From NCBI RefSeq assembly GCF_014898055.3, contig NW_023601433.1, forward strand, positions 71,221,683 to 71,285,682: DNA of 64,000 nucleotides. The letters run 5' to 3'. Below, in pieces: positions 34,121 to 45,887 of the stretch. Origin of the DNA: Talpa occidentalis. Lineage: Eukaryota; Chordata; Mammalia; Eulipotyphla; Talpidae. Numbering within the stretch: position 1 is the stretch's first letter; every line of letters starts with the position of its first letter. The notes beneath the pieces were generated by a model. It was not told the DNA's origin and did no database searches. It was given only the letters and a program-made list of their open reading frames with translations. The translations under genes were made by a program, and so were the position numbers.

Positions 34121-34280
34121 ACGAATCCCCCCCGGGTTCTTCTTGTGCTGGTCCAGGAATTAAAGCAGTGTCAGAAAGATGAGCAGAAAAAAAGAACAAA
34201 CTTAACTGCAGATGTGTGGAGAATCTACATGGCTGTAAAGTCTAAAGCAAACAGGACAATCTGAATGTGTATTTCCCGAG
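34121..34280 (+). repeat. Dispersed repeat of unknown family, copy 1
   Basis: Shares an ordered set of blocks with 39668-39815: GGGTTCTTCTTGTGCTGGT, TCAGAAAGATGAGCAGAAAA, TGTGGAGAATCTACATGG, GTCTAAAGCAAACAGGACAA and GTGTATTTCCCGAGC. About 75% alike by eye. Not one of the SINE, MIR or L1 types above. Confidence 0.6.
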
Positions 34281-35849
34281 CAAAGGAGTGGGTGGGGGCC
34301 TGGGGCTTCAGGGAGACAAGAGGGGTGCTCACGAGACAAAAGGGCCTGTTGCCTGTGATTACAGGCTGCCTGCACATAGCAGCTTTCTTCAGCAGTGGGG
34401 TTGTTTCTGAAAGGGAAAAAGAAAACATAAATCTGGGTAATACTCTCAAATTTCATTCTTCTAGCTCATTAAGGGAGTGGTACCAGTTTCTCTGAAACTT
34501 CAGGGCCTCGATTGACCTCAGTGTGAAATAATCCACATGCCAAGAACACCTCTTAGGGAGGCCTCTCCTTTAATGACTTCTCACCCCCAGTCCTGTCCCT
34601 TGGGGAGCACCTGATCTAGGAACAGGCAGGGAGATTTCCTGCTGTGCTTTTGCCCTGATCTAGGGCTACGCTCCCCGCTTCTGAGCCACCCCCAGCTCAG
34701 CCGCATGCAGTCAGGGCTGGGGCATTTTTGCAGGGGATGAGCAGTGACACAGCACCTCAAGACAGAGCAGATATTATTCTTGAATCTCTCAGTTTCATTT
34801 TCCACGCCTTCACTTTTTTTCAGAATTGAACATGATTATAGGAACTTTTTATGAAATGAAAATTTATAAAGTTACCAGCAGTCATAACAGTGAGGATGTA
34901 AAGTCACATAATCATCACTTCTTTTCCATAGGCCCTTTTTTTCCATCCGATTACCATGATGTGAACTATGACAGTTCAATTCTACAATTGACTTATAAAT
35001 ATAATTTCCTGTTTAATTTAGGTCATTAAAAATGTGTGAGCTGGTGGGAAAAAAAAACAAATAACTCATCCAGATGTATTTAATAAAAAAACAATAAAGA
35101 GGAAAGGAATCGCCTCCTTTTATATAAACAAGCAGACACAACCCAGCACACACGAGCTTTCAAGATAAGCAATAATTAGCCCTCAAGTAGGAGGGCTTGA
35201 CAGCACTATTCTTCACACAGAGTTGACCCTAATCTTATCTGATAATTGAAGTGACCATCTGTGTTAGTTTATTGGACTTATCCAGAGGAAAAACAAACTT
35301 CTCCCATCTTCATGACAGGAAAAGTCTCGCAATCTGGCGCTAGGCTCCCCCCATCCCCAGGAACGGGAGATAAGGTGCTATCTCCCCTCATTTCTATGTT
35401 TCATGAGAGAGAGCAAGTATTGACAACGATAAGTTTTTTAAGTAATTCTATGAGAAAAATGATGGTAGGGAACGCTCTTCCTCTGATGTCAATGAAGAGA
35501 ATGAAACCTCTTGTTTTTAATTAGTGTTGGCTTCACAAGGCCCTCCGGTGTGGGTGGAAAACATTGTGATGCAGGGTCAGCTACAGCAGGAGACTATTTG
35601 GCTCTTGCTGAGTGTCGGTGAAAGTCCAAGCAGGGAGTGGAAAGCAGAGGCCAAAGGGCAGAGGGGGAGCCCTGTGAGGCAGGTGGAGAAGAAATGCATG
35701 ATGAGGAGGAAGCCTGTGGCTGCTGGTCAAGCTGCAGGCCGTCTGTCTCCCATTTCTGTGGCTGCCGGGGTACCTCATTCTCTTGCCCTGACCCGCTGGC
35801 TGAAAACCATGTCCCCAGCACAACTCTCCGGAGTGATAGCAGCCTGCAT
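34281..35849. other. Intergenic, nothing recognised
   Basis: AT-rich from about 34790 to 35270. Short open frames do not resemble proteins. I see no repeat I can assign. Confidence 0.35.
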
Positions 35850-35950
35850 TTAAGCTGTGCCCACCGCACACCAGGCTCTGCTCCGAACACATGTTTACTG
35901 AGTGGCTCCTCACAGCAATCCAGGGGACAGGGAATTTTCTATTGGGGACT
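35850..35950 (+). repeat. MIR-like fragment
   Basis: GCACACCAGGCTCTGCTCCG followed by AACACATGTTTACTGAGTGG and TCCTCACAGCAATCCAGGGG resembles the 3' half of a MIR or an L2 tail. Confidence 0.45.
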
Positions 35951-38900
35951 GCAGGGGACATAAAAATGTGCCAGATGAGTTCCCCAACTTCAGTTTTAAA
36001 AGAGTGTATGATTCAAGAGAAAAAGTAACGCCTGTACGGAAAGAGCTAGAATGCAAATACTACAGACTCCTTTTGATGCACCCTGTTAGGGAGAATGAAA
36101 ATGAAGTAACACAGGGAAAGCCCTGGAAAGGTGACCTGAACAGGGAACATGTTCAGTGAACGGCAGTAGTCACTGCTATTATTTTGCAGTATGTGTAAAT
36201 ATTGCCTCCTTGACTTGACAAGGGACTCTTGAAGGTGGGAAAATATATTCTATTCTCCCAGCCCTAAGGCAGACCCTTATATAGAGTCGGTAGGTATTCA
36301 ATAATGATTCCCAGAAGGTAAGAGTTATTGGTTCCCTAGAAGTAGATGCAACCTTTACACAGTAGTGTAGTTTCAACAATATTGGGAGTTGAGTTACCTC
36401 TAAGTTCGTATTACAGCAGTCAATCAATTGTTGGCTTTAGGCAAGAAAAGAAGATAAAACAAATGATTTTCATTTAAAACTGGGTTTCTTACCTATTCCT
36501 CTACATGAAACAGTAGATAAATGCACTTTGGCAACTGATGCATCTCAATTATGCATGTAAATAGGATTATCAATAAATAGAGGTAAAACAGTAAAAAAAA
36601 AAAAAAAAAAGTAGGTACAACTTGCTATTCTCCCACTCAGGCATGATATCTTTTAGGGGTAGAACTTGGACTAAACTTTCTCTGTCCTCCTTAATTTTAT
36701 TGTTAGCATTTCAATTTCTTTAGAGACTGTATTGATTATTTGAATTTTGCTAGAAAATTTTACTTATCACTTAGGTTTTCACATTAATGGCATTAAGCTG
36801 TATATAGTATTCTCTCTCAATTTTCTAATCTTCTTGGTAATTGTTGTCTGTTTATATGTGCTCAGTATATATTTGTTGACAGTCTGATGGATGGCTTTTG
36901 TTTATGGTAGCAGAATGATCCAGTGAGTGCATTCGGATAGCTACTTCCTAGGGAAGACGTGTGGGATAACAATTTGGGTGCTTGGTTTATGCCAAGTATC
37001 TCTGCCCTGGTCTGAGGGATTACCCAAATGGTTTCAGGCATGGAAGCAATTCCTGGCAGGTGTGGGAGGACAGTCACTAATATCTGGAGCAGAGTTACTT
37101 AGAATCTTTAGGAAGGGAAAGAGTCCTTTCTGGATATCAGGATCCTACCTGATAACATTGGTATGATTTTGGGGCTCTCCAAGGACCACTGGGTTGCCAA
37201 TTTCACGTAACCTTGCAGTAAAGCCCAAACATTCATCATCACCAATGCAGACAATTGAGATGACAGCCTTGCCTCTAGAAGGTCACCTTGACATGACCCT
37301 CTGGGATAGAGGAAAATGTGCAAACTTCCAGATTCCTTACCAAAATATCTTATTCCTTACTCAGATGGCAAGGTATCTTCTTGGAAAACATTTGAGATCC
37401 AAGGGAATGTGTGAAGAGGGGAGACAAGAATTGGGGAGACATGGTGGCTGGGTTCCCCCCCATTGCAGGGAAGTGAGACAAAGATCTGAAAACCAGAGGA
37501 AGAATAAGATGATTTGATCTTGGGGGTCATCTGGAGTATTATGATTCTTTCAGTTTCAATAATGTGCATAGAATATTCTTCACCAAATTATGGAGCATAT
37601 TTAGATATTTAGAAAGGAAGCTAGAAGAGATTCAGCCACCCATCAGCCTTATATAAGGGATAAATGGAGTAATGTGAGTAGCATATCAAGCTAAATGTTT
37701 TTATTTTGTTTGGTTTTTTTTTTTTTTTCAGACATTGTGAGTGTAAATTAAATAGAGCCCTGGTTGGGCTAGTAGTGTGACATCTTTGGCTAGTCCTTGT
37801 GTCCACTCATTTTTGACCATTTGCCACTGAACCATTCATAAGGATGAGCTGATCTCCTTCATCCTTAAAATGAGCAAGTATTTGTTGTGGGTGCTTCTCA
37901 CACCGATACTCAAACAAGCCAAGCCCTTTAGTTCTACACTAGTGGGAGGCCTCAGTGGTGACCAGGGCACCCCAGTCTCCCTGTAAGACTGGGCATGGTC
38001 AGCATCCTGTCTCAGCAATCCCACAATGACTGCCTCCCCACTGCACTCTGGATTCTCCTGTCCTTCCTGTCTGCTGTAGGAAGGCACTAGCTAATATTTC
38101 TTTTCCCAACTTTCTTTGCAAAATGTTTTCTATAGAAAGAGAACCAATTGTTAAGTAAATATTATTTCTGGAACTCAGCTATTTGCAAGAGATAGTACCT
38201 CAGGCCCACAAGGAAAACATTTCTATCATCACAACTTTGGGGCTTCAGTGGGAAAAGGGTGACAACATTTTTCCATTTCGACAGCCGTTTCTTATCTAAA
38301 ATTACTAAATGGTGAGCAGAACTGTCCTCTGTAGACTTTTCTCAACTACATGCGCCAAAGCAAACACATGGAGTTTGGCCACGTTGCTGTAGTAGTTTAC
38401 ATGCAGGCAAATCTGAATGGAGAAAATACATCAGAAATAACGCTCTGATGGCATCAGTCTAATGACACAGAAAATGCACCCCAGGCTGGTCCAGGGCCAT
38501 CCCTGAATTAGGGAGGCACCCTCAAAATAGAATGAGAACAGTTTTTCACTAAAAATAAAAATATTGTATTCAGCTTTACATGATTACTGATGAACTTTCA
38601 TTGAAAAAGTATTTTCTGAAATAAAATCCATCAAGTCAATTTAATTCCTTATTTTTTTAATTTAATTTTTTAAATTTAATTCCTTATTTTTATTGTTAAA
38701 TCATTTAGATTTTTCTAAAAGTTAATGAAACATTTTCCATTTTTATTTTTCAAAATTATTTTCCATTAAAAGTTTATAATGAAGAATAAATTAATTAGCT
38801 TTGTCATCATCAAATTTTGATGACTGTGGCTCTTGCCACTGAATTTTCTTTTTTGGCCAGATCCAAAAGTTTCCTTTTCTTTTTCTTTATGTTTTGTTTT

Positions 38901-39277
38901 TTTCCCCTCCTTGTAGTTAAGTTCAATATCCCAGACTTAAATTTTGCAGGTCTGAATTTTGCCAACAGAATTTCTCAAAATCATTTTTCAGTGAGTGACA
39001 AAGTTTACAATGTGCAGTTCTAGATATTATATAGATAGTTGTGTGGATTATTTCTACCTGTCATATTCATTATAATTGGATAAAATGTTACATGATTTAT
39101 TTTTAGCATCACTATTTTCAGAATTTCCTCAATGACCCTCCCTTTATGTAAGAATAAAATAGTAAAATTAGACATTAAATAAGTGCAGGAAATATAGTAG
39201 ATATTTCCACAGCTAATTTTCAAACAACAGGACAATATACAAGTACAACTCTAACACCTGTGTCATCAGCCACAAGG
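35951..39277. other. AT-rich intergenic block, nothing recognised
   Basis: Includes an A-run at 36592-36610, a T-run at 37716-37729 and strongly AT-rich sequence at 38570-38810. No exon, RNA gene or clear repeat could be supported. Confidence 0.35.
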
Positions 39278-39445
39278 TTTTAGGGATCAACAAGCTTTTT
39301 CCAAAAAGGGTCAAGTCTAAATATTTTTGATTTTGCAGGTCATCTGTTCTCTGTTGCAACTACTCAATTCCTTTGTTTAACACGAAAGTAACCATAAGCT
39401 GTATGTAAACAAATGAGCATGGCTGTGTTCCAATAAAACTTTATT
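39278..39445 (+). repeat. Ancient DNA-transposon relic (hAT-like)
   Basis: TCTAAATATTTTTGATTTTG, CTCTGTTGCAACTACTCAAT, CATAAGCTGTATGTAAACAA and GGCTGTGTTCCAATAAAACT follow a widespread ancient mammalian non-autonomous element. The family name is not certain. Confidence 0.6.
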
Positions 39446-39667
39446 TACACAGATGGTTTTCCCAACGTCCTGAAGGCTATGCTAGCCAAGTTTTGGGATA
39501 GGGAAGTGTTTGTTGCATTTTTTTTTTTTTATAAAAGTATCCTTTTCTTGCCATGATGGACCATGGACTACGATAAATGGAGAATGTTCATCAGAAACAA
39601 TTTCTTTTCAACCAATCTTTCAGGAGTATACCTGTTAGTAAAATCCTTGAGAGGAAATTATTCCCTA

Positions 39668-39815
39668 CCCCCCTGGGTTCTTTTTGTACTGGTAGAGTGA
39701 ATAGATTAACATCAGACAGATTAGTAGGAGAAGACATTTACTGACAGATATATGGAGAATCTACAAGGATATACATTCTAAAATAAGTAGGACAACATAA
39801 GGGTATTTATCTTGA
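39668..39815 (+). repeat. Dispersed repeat of unknown family, copy 2
   Basis: Counterpart of 34121-34280 in the same orientation, 5.5 kb away. Shared blocks include CTGGGTTCTTTTTGTACTGG, ATATATGGAGAATCTACAAG and AAAATAAGTAGGACAACATA. Confidence 0.6.
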
Positions 39816-39835
39816 GCTTTAGCTTTAGCCTTTAG

Positions 39836-39979
39836 AGGGCCTCCCTGGTGGCACAAGGGGTTAAAGTCTCAGCACTATCAAACTGTAACCAACCACTGTG
39901 GCATGAGTTCAATCCCCGGCCAGGGAGCTAATCTACATGGGACAGCAGACCTCTCCTGTCTCACCCACTGCTCCCCTAA
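39836..39979 (+). mobile_element. tRNA-derived SINE, plus strand, 3'-truncated
   Basis: Begins GGGCCTCCCTGGTGGCACAA and carries the GGTTAAAGTCTCAGCACTAT variant A-box region and the B box GAGTTCAATCCCCGG. It ends abruptly after CACTGCTCCCCTA, without a tail. Confidence 0.88.
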
Positions 39980-40124
39980 TTTTTAAATTTTCACTCCTCT
40001 TTTCATTTTTCCCTGGGTGAAATATCTGGACCCACATCTGTGTTCCCAGCCCAGATCTCTCTCCTGAACATCAGGACTGTGTACCCAAGTAGTCATTAAT
40101 AATCACTTAAAAAAGAAAGCCATT

Positions 40125-40424
40125 GAGCCTCCCCTGGTGGCACAGCGATTCAGCGCTGGGCTGCAAAGCTGCCCGCAGCCTCTGCAGCGCCGGTTCGATC
40201 CCCGGCCTCCGGCGAGGGCCCCACATGGCACGCAGACCTCTCCTGCCGCCTGCTGCTCCCCTCAGCAGTGTACTTCGGTCCTTCTGCCTGTTCTGCTCCC
40301 CACTCTGGCTCTGGTGAATTCTCTCACCCTCCCGTGTCTCTGACTGTACCCAGTGCTTGTATAAATAAATAAATAAATCTTTAAAAAAAGTTTTAAATTT
40401 TTTTTAAAAAATTAAAAAAAAAAA
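40125..40424 (+). mobile_element. tRNA-derived SINE, plus strand, well preserved
   Basis: A nearly complete copy: GCCTCCCCTGGTGGCACAGC, the tRNA-like region with B box GGTTCGATCC, a body with CCCCTCAGCAGTGTACTTCG and TCTGGTGAATTCTCTCACCC, then (AATA)n and A/T runs. The target duplication AAAAGAAAGCCAT recurs at about 40111-40123 and 40424-40436. It is the best copy here to define the family. Confidence 0.94.
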
Positions 40425-40974
40425 AAAGAAAGCCATCTCAAATCAGACTTTACATTCCTTCCCCAAAGCTCCTGCACTTCCCGTTCCTCTCTCAGTTACT
40501 GGTTTCGTTATTCTCTCAGTCACCTGGGTTTGGAAACGAGATACCTGGACTTTTCTCTACCTTCCCTCCATCGCTCCTATCACGGAATAACTATTTGAGT
40601 AAATTTAAAAGTCAAAGGCTAACATGTCACTGCCCTGCTCAGACTTCTTCCATCCCTGCCCTTTGTGGCCCTGACTTCAACCTTTGAGGGTGCTGTTGGG
40701 GCTCTAACCCGCGTCCTTCCTTCCTGTGCCGCTCACTGCACACACCCCACATGGGGCATGCAAGTAATTTTCACCAATTTCTTGAGAGTTTGGCCTGAAG
40801 CTCTGATTCCAGGAGACTCAGCAGGGAAGACTGAGGGGCAGGGGGAAGAGCGACCATTTTGCTGCTATCACTGCCCTCCCTTGAGAGGAAATTTTTGGCG
40901 TCTGGGCCGCTGGTGGCCTCCAAACAAGCCCCAAGCTTTCCCTGTTCTTTGCTACCAGCATATAAACCTCTATC

Positions 40975-40977
<3 letters not shown>

Positions 40978-41010
<33 letters not shown>
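40978..41010. repeat. Poly(A) run of about 33 bases
   Basis: Uninterrupted A run. I see no retroposon body upstream that it would tail. Run length is likely to be unreliable in any assembly. Confidence 0.9.
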
Positions 41011-41019
<9 letters not shown>

Positions 41020-41576
41020 TGGAACTTCAAAATCCAACTTGTTTATCCTTCAAGGTTTGACTCTGGAGACATTTCTCCCTGAAAGCTTCCCCAGCACTAA
41101 TGCCCTGTTCCTTCCCACGGTCTGAAAGCATTTGCTGGTGCCTTTCCATCTGGCTGTGCTGTCTCCGGCTCCCGCACAGGCTTCCAGGAGGCACTTCTGT
41201 TCTGTTGTGTGTTTCTCCTGGTGCCTGTCAAAGGGCCTCTCAGGGAGGAGGCGCCTGCTGCTGTTTGGACAAACGCTGAGCTGCTCAAGGCCTCAAGGTC
41301 AGAAGTCACCCCCAGGTCACCTGAGCACTGCTCTCCCTGCCCCCACCCCACTAGGTCCCTGGGTGCACAAGCAGAAGCTCACCCTGAGGGGGCTCAGGCT
41401 TAGCGTGACTGGCTCTGGCCATCACATCAGGGGCAGAGACACCTCACACCCCTACGTGGGATGTTTGCGTGTGCAGTGATGGTGCCCCCAGCTCTGGCAA
41501 ACTTCAGTAAATGTGTAACTCCACCACGTACCAGCTCGTTCTGTTCAGCGGCAAAGTGAGCATCGATCACCCTGAC

Positions 41577-41585
41577 TTCCTGGAA
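41577..41585 (+). promoter_or_regulatory. STAT-type site in the AGT promoter
   Basis: TTCCTGGAA fits the palindromic TTC-N3-GAA STAT consensus. It is about 190 bases upstream of the inferred AGT start. STAT3 sites in this interval of the human AGT promoter mediate the acute-phase (IL-6) response. Use of this site here is inferred from position and sequence. Confidence 0.5.
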
Positions 41586-41667
41586 GGAGTCCCAGCATGA
41601 GAGAGACTCTGGCTTCCTTCCCCCTGGGAGGCCCGTCTGGGGCCTCCATCCCCACGGGTTGGCCAAG

Positions 41668-41676
41668 TGATGCAAC
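41668..41676 (+). promoter_or_regulatory. C/EBP- or DBP-like site in the AGT promoter
   Basis: TGATGCAAC, about 100 bases before the AGT start, in a block (GGCCAAGTGATGCAACCCTC) that is nearly the same in human AGT. Liver bZIP factors are the plausible binders. Confidence 0.45.
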
Positions 41677-41737
41677 CCTCCTCCCCCAAGCCTGGTCACA
41701 GAACAGTCTGGGAACAGCTCCATCCCCACCCCCCAGA

Positions 41738-41745
41738 TATAAATA
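41738..41745 (+). promoter_or_regulatory. AGT: AGT TATA box
   Basis: TATAAATA, followed by GGGCC as in human AGT. The flanks GGGAACAGCTCCATCCCCAC and GCCAGGGGAAGA are also conserved. Transcription should start about 25-32 bases downstream, near 41769. Confidence 0.92.
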
Positions 41746-41768
41746 GGGCCTCCCAGGCAGGCCAGGGG

Positions 41769-41803
41769 AAGAGGCTGCTGTGTCTTGGGGACTAAAGCAG
41801 AAG
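41769..41803 (+). other. AGT: AGT exon 1, 5' untranslated
   Basis: Ends GGGGACTAAAGCAGAAG|GTAAGC, matching the human exon 1 end (…ACTACAGCAGAAG|GTAAGC). The start is set from TATA spacing and may be off by a few bases. Confidence 0.88.
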
Positions 41804-42564
41804 GTAAGCGAGGCCTCTCCAGCCACAGCCTCCTCAGCTCCTTCGCCCTCCTCTTCAATTCGGTCTCTCTAGGGACAGCTGAGTTGTCTTCAGGACGTAG
41901 AGGGCTGGGGGGCGGGGAAGAGCTGCGGGGAGGCAGTGGCTAAATATACCCAGAAGCCAAGAACCAGGGTCGGCTCTGCCGCAGGGGACCTGACCACAGA
42001 AGACGCAGAAGTCACCTTTCCTGTGATGCCAGAGGTCCAGACATGAGCTACCTGCCCCTCAGGCCCCACCTGGGTTTCACTGGAGGAGGAGCTGCCTCTC
42101 CTCACTATTAGGGCAGCATGGCCGGGTCCTCCTAGCCTTTCCAAGCAGTGCAGGATCCTCCGGAGCTGGCAAGGAACAGGGTTCTGGTGGCCAAGAGTCC
42201 ACAGAGCCCTCTTCCTGCCTGAAGAACAACAAGTCTCGCTGTGCTGGCAGCAGAGCTAGGACAGAGGGAGGAACCAGGCTCAGTTAGTTCCAGGCTGGGT
42301 CCCATAGGGCTCAGATGAGGGTGGTCTCCTTGAGGTGGTGCTGCCTTTGGGCTTGGGCTAAAGACTGGGGTTGTCTGCAGCAATCAGACTCATCATTTTG
42401 TCTCCCCTTCGTTTGCTCATCTATAAAGTGGGTTTCATATCAACGCTTGGTCTCTCTTGCTTGTGAGCTTGGTGTAAATTAGAGGGCGACTTTAATGTGA
42501 GTGTGCTTTCTAAACTTTAGGGCAAACTAAAAAGGTGAATTCTTATTATTTGTTCAAGAAGCAA

Positions 42565-43095
42565 TACAGATGACTATGGACCGGGGGTGTAGAGTTAAAT
42601 CCTATTCAGTGCCTTATTAGCTGGGTGATGTTGATCAAGTTACTGAACTTCTCTGTTCCTCTGCAAAGAGACATAATTGATTCATTTAACAACTATGTGG
42701 TTACAGTCCTTAGCAGTGCTGGTTGTTACTAACCAAGTACCTACTGTACCAGGTACCTTTTTGGAAATGTGGTGTATATATGCATCAGTGAACACAGCAG
42801 AGCAAGAACACTGTCTTAGAGGTTTGCATTTGTGTGTGAGAAGAAGACAATACACACAGCATGATAAATAGACAGACAGATGATGCAGAGTGTTACAAGG
42901 TGACAAGTGCTATGTCTGGTAAAAGGAGAGCCGAGCAGAATAAGCACATTGAGTGCCAGGAATGGCGGGATCAGTTGCTTTGTGAAATAGGGTGTCAAGG
43001 CAACTTCATTGAGAAGGTGAGGCCTACTGTGGGGATGAAATGAGTTGATACATGAAAAGCACTGAGCAGTGCCGGCAACAATAAACATCACATGA
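42565..43095 (+). repeat. MIR split by an L2-type element
   Basis: A MIR begins at about 42565 (GTTAAATCCTATTCAGTGCC, GATCAAGTTACTGAACTTCT) and is interrupted near 42676. It resumes at about 43036 (GAAATGAGTTGATACATGAA, AAGCACTGAGCAGTGCCGGC, AACAATAAAC). The insert opens CTAACCAAGTACCTACTGTA and continues AGCAAGAACACTG and GTGACAAGTGCTATG, ending near TTCATTGAGAAGGTGAGGCC. It looks like an L2 3' end. In AGT intron 1. Confidence 0.6.
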
Positions 43096-43889
43096 ATGAG
43101 AGCTGCCATCCTCTCCACTATCGTCAAGTCATAGGGACACCTAGAAGGAGGGGCTAGTAAAGAGGGAGGCCAAGGATGGAGAGGGCATTTCTGTTCCCAG
43201 AATACCCCTTCATCCTCAGGACCCTGCAGTGTGCTGACTTAGAACGGGGCAGCAGCAACAGGTCACAGTTGAGAGCAAACGACAGCCTTGGCTTTGGAAA
43301 TGATTCATGAAATTGCTTCAGCTGAAACTGCCTATGCTGTCCAGGGGCTGAAAAACAGGGCTGCATTTCCATGCACGCCCCTAAACTGCCCCCACCCTCA
43401 TTACTGCAGGGTGTCTCCTCACTCAGGTTTGCACTGGTGACTCAATTTGATTTGACGTTTTATATGAGTCATGAACTAACAACTCAGGCCTGTAAAGATG
43501 GGGAGATTTTATTTTCTGCTTTTCCATGTTGTATTGCTTCTTATGAGAACAGCAGCCTGAGTCCAGGCATAGGCAGAAGGGTCAGATTGAGATCAGAAGT
43601 CAAAGTTCTTTTGGCCATTTGATAATGAGAGCAGAGCAAACACGCGATACACTGAAGTTAAGTGTCCTGTGTGGAGACCAGGTGTGGGGGACCAGACCAG
43701 GGAAAGCAAAGAGAACTGCCAATCTAAGATGGGGTGTCTGGGTGGGCACAGACGTGCAGGAAAGACTCAGGTGGTTCTGAGTCCATGGTGACTCCAGGGA
43801 GGACCCGCCCAGTTCTGGGATGGTTGGGGAAGGGGTGGGAGATGGGGAGGCTAAGACTAACTTGATAGTACAGTATTCACCTTCACAAG

Positions 43890-44660
43890 AAACGAGTGAG
43901 AGGTGGTATATGTTTTAGAACTAGGAAACAACCCGAGTGTCAAAAACAGACAAGTGGCTCAAGAAGATAGAGCCTATATACACAATGGAATACTACTCAG
44001 CAATCAAAAAGATAAACTCATGCCATTTGCAGCAACATGGAGGGAGCTAGACGGGCTTATACTAAGTGATATAAGCCAGACAAAGTTAATACCGATCGTG
44101 TCACTTATATGTGGAATATAGAAGAAATAAACAAAAGGTCAGACAAAAGCAAACTTTATTTTTTTAAAGATTATTTATTTATGCATACAAGAGCTGGTGT
44201 ACAGGCCAGAGATGGGGGCGGGGTCGGTAAGAGGATTCACCAGAGACAGAGTGGGGAAGAGAATAGTCAAACTGACTGAAATACACTGCTGAGGGGAGCA
44301 GAGGACGAGCCAAGAGAGGTCTGCTGCGTCATATGGGTTGCTGCCTGGGCCAACCAGGGATCGAACTCGTGTTGCAGAGGTTGTGGATTGCTTCATAGTG
44401 CGGTGCTTAACCCCTTGTGCCACCAGAGAGGCCCCCAAAAGCAAACTTTAAAACCAAGCTTTGAAAACTGGGCTTTTAGAAGGGTAGGGGAAGGGTGAAA
44501 ACAGGAGGATTGGGGAGTACAGTGGATTATGGTGGAGGACTGTGGGTGCTTCAGTGGTGGAAGGGCTATGGTGACTACACCTGGGGGGAGCCCTATACTG
44601 TCAAAACACTTGCAAGGATGTATAATAATGTTACTTCCAAAACAGTAACTAAAAAAAAAA
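43890..44660 (+). repeat. Old L1 3' end, split by a SINE
   Basis: GGAATACTACTCAGCAATCA, GATAAACTCATGCCATTTGC and GCAACATGGAGGGAGC are the L1 ORF2 end. The 3' UTR continues after the SINE (44159-44436) to an A-tail at 44651-44662. It is more diverged than the L1 at 1618-8329 and lacks its G-run. Confidence 0.85.
44159..44436 (-). mobile_element. tRNA-derived SINE, minus strand, inside an L1
   Basis: Full-length copy with tail (T/ATTT)n on the left. The perfect target duplication AAAAGCAAACTTTA lies at 44145-44158 and 44437-44450. It is younger than the L1 that hosts it. Confidence 0.95.
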
Positions 44661-44665
44661 AATTA

Positions 44666-44900
44666 GGGGCCTCCCTGGTGACCTAGGGGTTAAGTCTCAG
44701 CACAATCATCAGTATGGCCTGAGTTTAATGCCTGGCCAGGGAGCTAACTCATACATGGTGCAGCAGACCTCTCCTGTCTCGCCCGCTCTCTCCTCAAAAG
44801 TGTATTTCAATAAATCTGCCTGTTCTGCTCCCCACTGTCTCTGGTGAATCTTCTCAACCCTCATACCTCTGGCCTGCACCCCCAGTTCTTACACACAAAA
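44666..44900 (+). mobile_element. tRNA-derived SINE, plus strand
   Basis: GGGGCCTCCCTGGTGACCTA, variant GTTAAGTCTCAGCACAATCA, B box degenerate (GAGTTTAATGCC), body GTCTCTGGTGAATCTTCTCA, then an A-rich tail. It lies directly after the L1 A-tail, a common SINE target. Confidence 0.88.
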
Positions 44901-45059
44901 AATAAATTAGTTAATAAATTTTTGAAAATCCCATTACAAAAAATTTAGAACTAAATGAACCCTCTCTAGGGAGAAAAGGCAGAGAAAGGGCTGCATTAGG
45001 CAGTCGAAGCTCCTTCTCTCCTGGGATCCATCTATCATGCAGTGTCCTCAGGCAGGTGC

Positions 45060-45400
45060 CTGGACTGGGTGGCTCAACCCACAGAGATCTGTTCCCTGAA
45101 GCTGGGGAGCTGCGAGTCCAGCATCACGGTGTCATCCAGGTTGGCTTCTCCTAAAGCTTTTCTCCCTGCGTGGGACAGCGCTCTTCTCCCTGCACCCTCG
45201 CACGGTCTTCTTTCTGTGTGTATCTGTGCTCGCACTTCTTCTTATAAGGGTGCTAGAGATACAGGATTAGAATCCACTCCACTGACCTCATTTAACCTAA
45301 ATGGCCTCTAGACTGTCTCCAAATATGGACACATTTTGAGGTTCTGGGGATTAGGACTTCAACATAAGAATTTTTGCATGAATATCATGAACCTCAATAG
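45060..45400 (+). repeat. Ancient LTR-like relic (MaLR type?)
   Basis: CTTATAAGGGTGCTAGAGAT, CCACTCCACTGACCTCATTT, CTCCAAATATGGACACATTT and TTCTGGGGATTAGGACTTCA follow a common ancient mammalian repeat. I am unsure of the exact family. AGT intron 1. Confidence 0.45.
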
Positions 45401-45887
45401 AAGCTCAAAGATTTCCCTTAAAATCAAGTTCAAATGATTCCATAGTATTCTTTTATTAAGTATTTGATTATTGACTAAAGCATGATGCCACTGATTCACA
45501 TAAGGTAAAGATAATACCAGCCACTCACATATGTTGTGACGACACTGATATTTTTTACTTGATCTAGTGGACACTTCCATAGTTTTCTTTAAGATTTGCA
45601 AATGTCTTAACATTAAGACATCCCAACCACTATAAAATCGTATTAAAACAAAAACACAAAATCAACCCCCTCCCAAATAAAACCCTTCAAAAACTCAGTG
45701 AGTTGCACTCCTGGACCCTATAGAGATCTTCCATGGTGCATTGAATCCAGTTCTTCTCTTCATTATTTGTGGACCAGGGCGCAGATGTCTGCTGGGCTAA
45801 ATGGCTGCAAAGAATATTGGAATAACTACAAGTCTGGTTAATAACTTGTTCATAATCACCTTTCACCTTCACAAAATGGTATTTCAG
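45401..45887. other. End of AGT intron 1
   Basis: AT-rich, no repeat recognised. It ends in GGTATTTCAG at 45878-45887, the acceptor of exon 2. An ATG frame (from 45801) runs into exon 2 but is intronic. Confidence 0.5.
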
